A program made the position numbers and the translations under genes. A stretch of 64,000 bases of DNA. It comes from Calothrix sp. PCC 6303 (lineage in GTDB: Bacteria; Cyanobacteriota; Cyanobacteriia; Cyanobacteriales; Nostocaceae). Below are positions 61,298-64,000 of the stretch, piece after piece. Within the stretch, counting starts at the first letter, position 1; each line of letters begins with the position of its first letter. The DNA lies in the NCBI RefSeq assembly GCF_000317435.1, contig NC_019751.1, positions 2,542,001 to 2,606,000 on the forward strand. Direction: 5' to 3'. Under the pieces are notes generated by a model. That model worked only from the letters and a program-made list of their open reading frames with translations, had not been told where the DNA came from and made no database searches.

Positions 61298-62434
61298 CTA
61301 ACATTTTTGGTATCGCATACCTGGTAGTTGCAATATTAAACCCATCAACTCCAACTCTAGCAAAAACGCCGAAACCGAACCCGCAGGCATTGCAACTTCT
61401 TGAATAATTAAATCCAATGGCACTGCTTCAACTCCGTTAGCACGGCTTAACGAAGTCATCGCATCAATGATTTTTTGTAGCTCTGGTGATAGTTGCGGTA
61501 ACGCAGAAACAATCACAGATTCCGGCACAAAATTAATCTGCGGAATAGCCCCTAGCATCTTGATTAACTCATCTAAATCTTGGGGAATTTGGATTGCACC
61601 CTGTGATAATAGCTTTAAGCATCCTTGCAATGAAGAATCGTCCAACCTTCCAGGTAAAGCATAAACATCACGTCCAAACTCATTTGCATAATCAGCAGTA
61701 ATTAAAGCACCAGATTTTAAGGGTGCTTCCAACACCAATACAGCGCGACATAAACCAGCAATAATCCGATTACGTCGAGGAAAATGAGTTTTATCAGGAG
61801 GTGTTTTTGATGCATATTCACTCAAAACTAACCCCTGTGTTAAAATCTGGCGGTACAAGTCCCGATTTTTCGCCGGATAAATAACATCAACACCAGTACC
61901 CACAACCGCCAAAGTTCTTCCCCCAGACTTAATAGCCGCTGTATGGCTTTCGGTATCAATCCCTTCAGCTAAACCAGAAACTATGGTAAAGCCGTTTTTC
62001 ACTAATAAAGTCGTAATTTGTCGCGTCCACCGAATACCATATTCACTAGGATGACGTGTCCCCACAATTCCCACCAACGGAACTTGTCCTAGATTTTCTT
62101 CTAATGAAAATATTCCTCGATAGTACAAAATAGGCGGTGGACTGGCAGTTTCCAGTAACAAACGCGGGTACTCCACATCAGCAGGAGTCCATAAATTCGG
62201 ATTTTGTTCTTGATGTTCAAGCCAAAAATTAGCTGGATTTCGGTAAGCAGTTCTCTCCTTCACTACCTTTTGAACTGTTTGTATCCCAAAACCATCAACC
62301 TGTCCTAACTCTTGAACAGTGGCATTCCATGCAACCTCAAGCGAACCAAAATGTTGTTGCAAACGTTGTAGCAATACCGGACCAACACCAGAAATTTGCG
62401 ACCAAACCAGCCAGTATGCACGTTCTTCAAACAA
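61298..62434 (-). CDS. dprA: DNA-processing protein DprA
   Basis: This 378-aa protein loads RecA onto incoming single-stranded DNA during natural transformation. An N-terminal helix-hairpin-helix-like part (residues 1-65: SQISGVGPVLLQRLQQHFGS) precedes the Rossmann DprA core. That core has VGIVGTRHPSEYG, FTIVSGLAEGIDTESH, PRRNRIIAGLC and SGALITADYANEFGRDVYAL. A C-terminal winged-helix segment (about 305-378) follows. The start codon appears to be TTG at 62434 with GAGGG seven nt upstream; no in-frame ATG lies nearby. It is 142 bp from tRNA-Phe, which is on the other strand. Confidence 0.94.
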   Translation of the reverse strand: MFEERAYWLVWSQISGVGPVLLQRLQQHFGSLEVAWNATVQELGQVDGFGIQTVQKVVKERTAYRNPANFWLEHQEQNPNLWTPADVEYPRLLLETASPPPILYYRGIFSLEENLGQVPLVGIVGTRHPSEYGIRWTRQITTLLVKNGFTIVSGLAEGIDTESHTAAIKSGGRTLAVVGTGVDVIYPAKNRDLYRQILTQGLVLSEYASKTPPDKTHFPRRNRIIAGLCRAVLVLEAPLKSGALITADYANEFGRDVYALPGRLDDSSLQGCLKLLSQGAIQIPQDLDELIKMLGAIPQINFVPESVIVSALPQLSPELQKIIDAMTSLSRANGVEAVPLDLIIQEVAMPAGSVSAFLLELELMGLILQLPGMRYQKC

Positions 62435-62576
62435 CTTCCCACCCTCATGAATGCTGCTGTACTAATTATTCCCAAATTAGTACTTAAACTTGGTAAATCA
62501 GATATTTTTCCGAGATAGTTGCAAAATTATGAAAGCTTTGCTATGTTGTTTAAGGAGAAAAAATTAATTACACCAA

Positions 62577-62649
<73 letters not shown>

Positions 62650-62656
62650 TAACTCA

Positions 62657-62692
62657 CAAAACCCTTGAAGCATACAGCTTTCAGGGGTTTTT
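62657..62692 (+). terminator. Terminator of tRNA-Phe
   Basis: AAAACCCTTGAAGC and GCTTTCAGGGGTTTTT form an imperfect stem ending in a T-tract, 8 bp after the tRNA. Confidence 0.65.
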
Positions 62693-62758
62693 AATTTCAA
62701 CCAAAACCCCATTCCAGCCATTCTAGGGGTACAAATTTGGTGCAAGAATATGATGACG

Positions 62759-62811
62759 TTGGACATTTTTGGACATGTTTGGACTATTTATTGGGGTAAA
62801 GTTGGGGTAAA
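62759..62811 (+). repeat. Iteron-like direct repeats upstream of the integrase
   Basis: TTGGAC occurs three times at exact 10-bp spacing (62759, 62769, 62779; the first two continue as TTGGACAT). It is followed by two copies of TTGGGGTAAA (62791-62800 and 62802-62811). The location between tRNA and integrase suits recombinase or excisionase binding sites. Confidence 0.5.
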
Positions 62812-62901
62812 TCAGAGCGCGCTGATTTCAATGTTTTCAAGGTGCGGGAGTAACTTGCTAGCAGTTTCCCTGTGTCTTGGCTTGAATTTCAGGAGTCACC
62901 T

Positions 62902-64000
62902 GTGAGTTCCCAACGCAAAGCCTCTAAGGGTACTGTTCAAATCAAAACCTCGAACGATCGCTTGCAATTAGTTTTCAGTTTTGGGGGTAAACGCCATTAC
63001 CTCTCAACTGGGTTTCCTGATACTAAAGCTAACCGCAAACTGGCTGAGATGAAGGCTAGACAAATTGAGTTGGATATTCTCTGCGACAATTTCGATGTCA
63101 CTTTGGGGAAATACAAATCACAATCAGAGCAAGTTGTCTTTACACCATCTGTTGAGAGTTATGCTTCTCTAACGGATTTGTGGGATAGTTACACCGAATA
63201 CAAGCGTTCGAGTTTATCTCCCAGCACTTTGGCGAAGGATTACCATAAAATTTATCGTTGTATTAACGTGCATTTGCCAGTAAAGACTTTGGATAAGGCG
63301 ATCGCAATCCGGGATTGGTTGATTGCCAATAAAAGCCCGTTATCTGCCAAAAAAATCTTGACTCAATTTTCAGCTTGTTGTAATTGGGCTGTGAAGTCTC
63401 AATTGATTGAGGATAATCCCTTTGAGGATATGGCAAGTGATATCAAAGTGCCGAAGGGTGATGCTGAGGAGACAGACATAAATCCGTTTAGTTTGGAGGA
63501 ACGCGATCGCATTATCGAAGCATTCAAAGAAAATCGTTATTACAAATACTACGCACCGTTAATTGAATTTCTTTTCATCACTGGTTGCCGACCATCAGAA
63601 GCTGTGGCTTTGCAGTGGAAGCATATTGTGTTGGACTTTACGATGATTCGGTTTGAGCAAGCGGTGGTGGTTTCCCAGTCGGGATTGACTTGTAAACCAG
63701 GTTTGAAGACGCAGAAGAAGCGAATTTTCCCGATTAATAATCGTTTGGCTGGATTGTTAAAATCCATCCAACCCATTGATGTGTCAAGTGAAGCAAAAGT
63801 ATTTCCATCACCTGAAGGTAAGTGGATAGATATGCATAACCTCAGTGGACGGGCTTGGAAGGTTGTGCTGGAAAGCCTTGATGGTGTTGAGTATAGGAAG
63901 CTTTACCAAACTCGGCATACATTTATTACGATGGCATTGAAGAATGGGGTGGATGTAAAAGATGTAGCCACGATGGTGGGTAATTCGCCGGAAATTATTT
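62902..64000 (+). CDS. Tyrosine recombinase / phage-type integrase (runs off the window)
   Basis: A GTG start at 62902 opens a frame that stays open for 366 codons to the window edge. The N-terminus has an AP2-like arm (GTVQIKTSNDRLQLVFSFGG, then KRHYLSTGFPD) that should bind DNA. A core-binding SAM-like domain follows (LTDLWDSYTEYKRSSLSPST). The catalytic domain starts near residue 195 with box I FITGCRPSEAVALQW (Arg) and box II LYQTRHTFITMALKNGV (R-H; the first position of H-x-x-R is Tyr). The nucleophile Tyr lies beyond the window. Position right after tRNA-Phe is typical for integrative elements using a tRNA gene as attB. Confidence 0.9.
   Translation, partial: MSSQRKASKGTVQIKTSNDRLQLVFSFGGKRHYLSTGFPDTKANRKLAEMKARQIELDILCDNFDVTLGKYKSQSEQVVFTPSVESYASLTDLWDSYTEYKRSSLSPSTLAKDYHKIYRCINVHLPVKTLDKAIAIRDWLIANKSPLSAKKILTQFSACCNWAVKSQLIEDNPFEDMASDIKVPKGDAEETDINPFSLEERDRIIEAFKENRYYKYYAPLIEFLFITGCRPSEAVALQWKHIVLDFTMIRFEQAVVVSQSGLTCKPGLKTQKKRIFPINNRLAGLLKSIQPIDVSSEAKVFPSPEGKWIDMHNLSGRAWKVVLESLDGVEYRKLYQTRHTFITMALKNGVDVKDVATMVGNSPEII

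Overview
The window is chromosomal DNA of a cyanobacterium, most likely filamentous and heterocyst-forming (Nostocales). Evidence: many copies of the HIP1 octamer GCGATCGC, heptanucleotide STRR arrays (for example 41604-41638 and 9670-9697), a 31-nt palindromic interspersed repeat (5226-5256, 11213-11243), a cyanobacterial sucrose synthase, a DUF3122 protein and a PatA-type PATAN/receiver protein. No species can be named from sequence alone.

Layout. 0-8.5 kb: a partial GH65 phosphorylase and sucrose synthase (sugar metabolism), a DUF3122 protein, a small helical protein, a Wzc-like chain-length regulator/BY-kinase and tRNA-Gln(UUG). 8.8-37.3 kb: a large exopolysaccharide (EPS) region. It begins with the dTDP-L-rhamnose genes rfbB, rfbA, rfbC and rfbD on the + strand. 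A minus-strand block of a Wzy/ligase-like membrane protein and six GT4 glycosyltransferases follows. Next come a polysaccharide pyruvyl transferase on the + strand, an IS5-type transposase scrap, and a second minus-strand block. That block holds a QueC-like PP-loop protein, two more GT4 enzymes, a second pyruvyl transferase, a decapitated glycosyltransferase, an MsbA-type ABC exporter, a heparinase II/III protein, an NTP_transf_5 protein and a decayed copy of the latter. No initiating sugar-phosphate transferase, Wzx flippase or Wza channel is visible, so the pathway must be completed elsewhere.

37.5-44 kb: housekeeping and stress genes (BON lipoprotein, duplicated general-stress protein, coaE, fused cobA-hemD) separated by repeat-rich spacers, plus a secreted protein made of four Cys-containing tandem repeats. 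44-55 kb: a five-gene, translationally coupled operon for an envelope apparatus: four DUF11-type secreted proteins and one 1182-aa predicted outer-membrane beta-barrel. 56-61 kb: a signalling cluster without a histidine kinase (PatA-like protein, receiver-HPt protein, and a 925-aa receiver/winged-helix/multi-receiver/degenerate-GGDEF protein). TTGTGAC direct repeats with an 11-bp period lie in two spacers of this part, one next to the surface operon and one between two signalling genes. They suggest, but do not prove, that the winged-helix regulator controls both. 61-64 kb: dprA, tRNA-Phe(GAA), and immediately downstream a tyrosine recombinase running off the window, which looks like the left edge of an integrated element.

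The strongest candidates for undescribed biology are the DUF11/beta-barrel operon with its adjacent signalling genes and putative operators, and the PP-loop/zinc-ligand protein inside the EPS locus. Several decayed paralogues (14254-14511, 37000-37317, 29221-29556) and repeat-derived elements show that the EPS region is actively rearranged.
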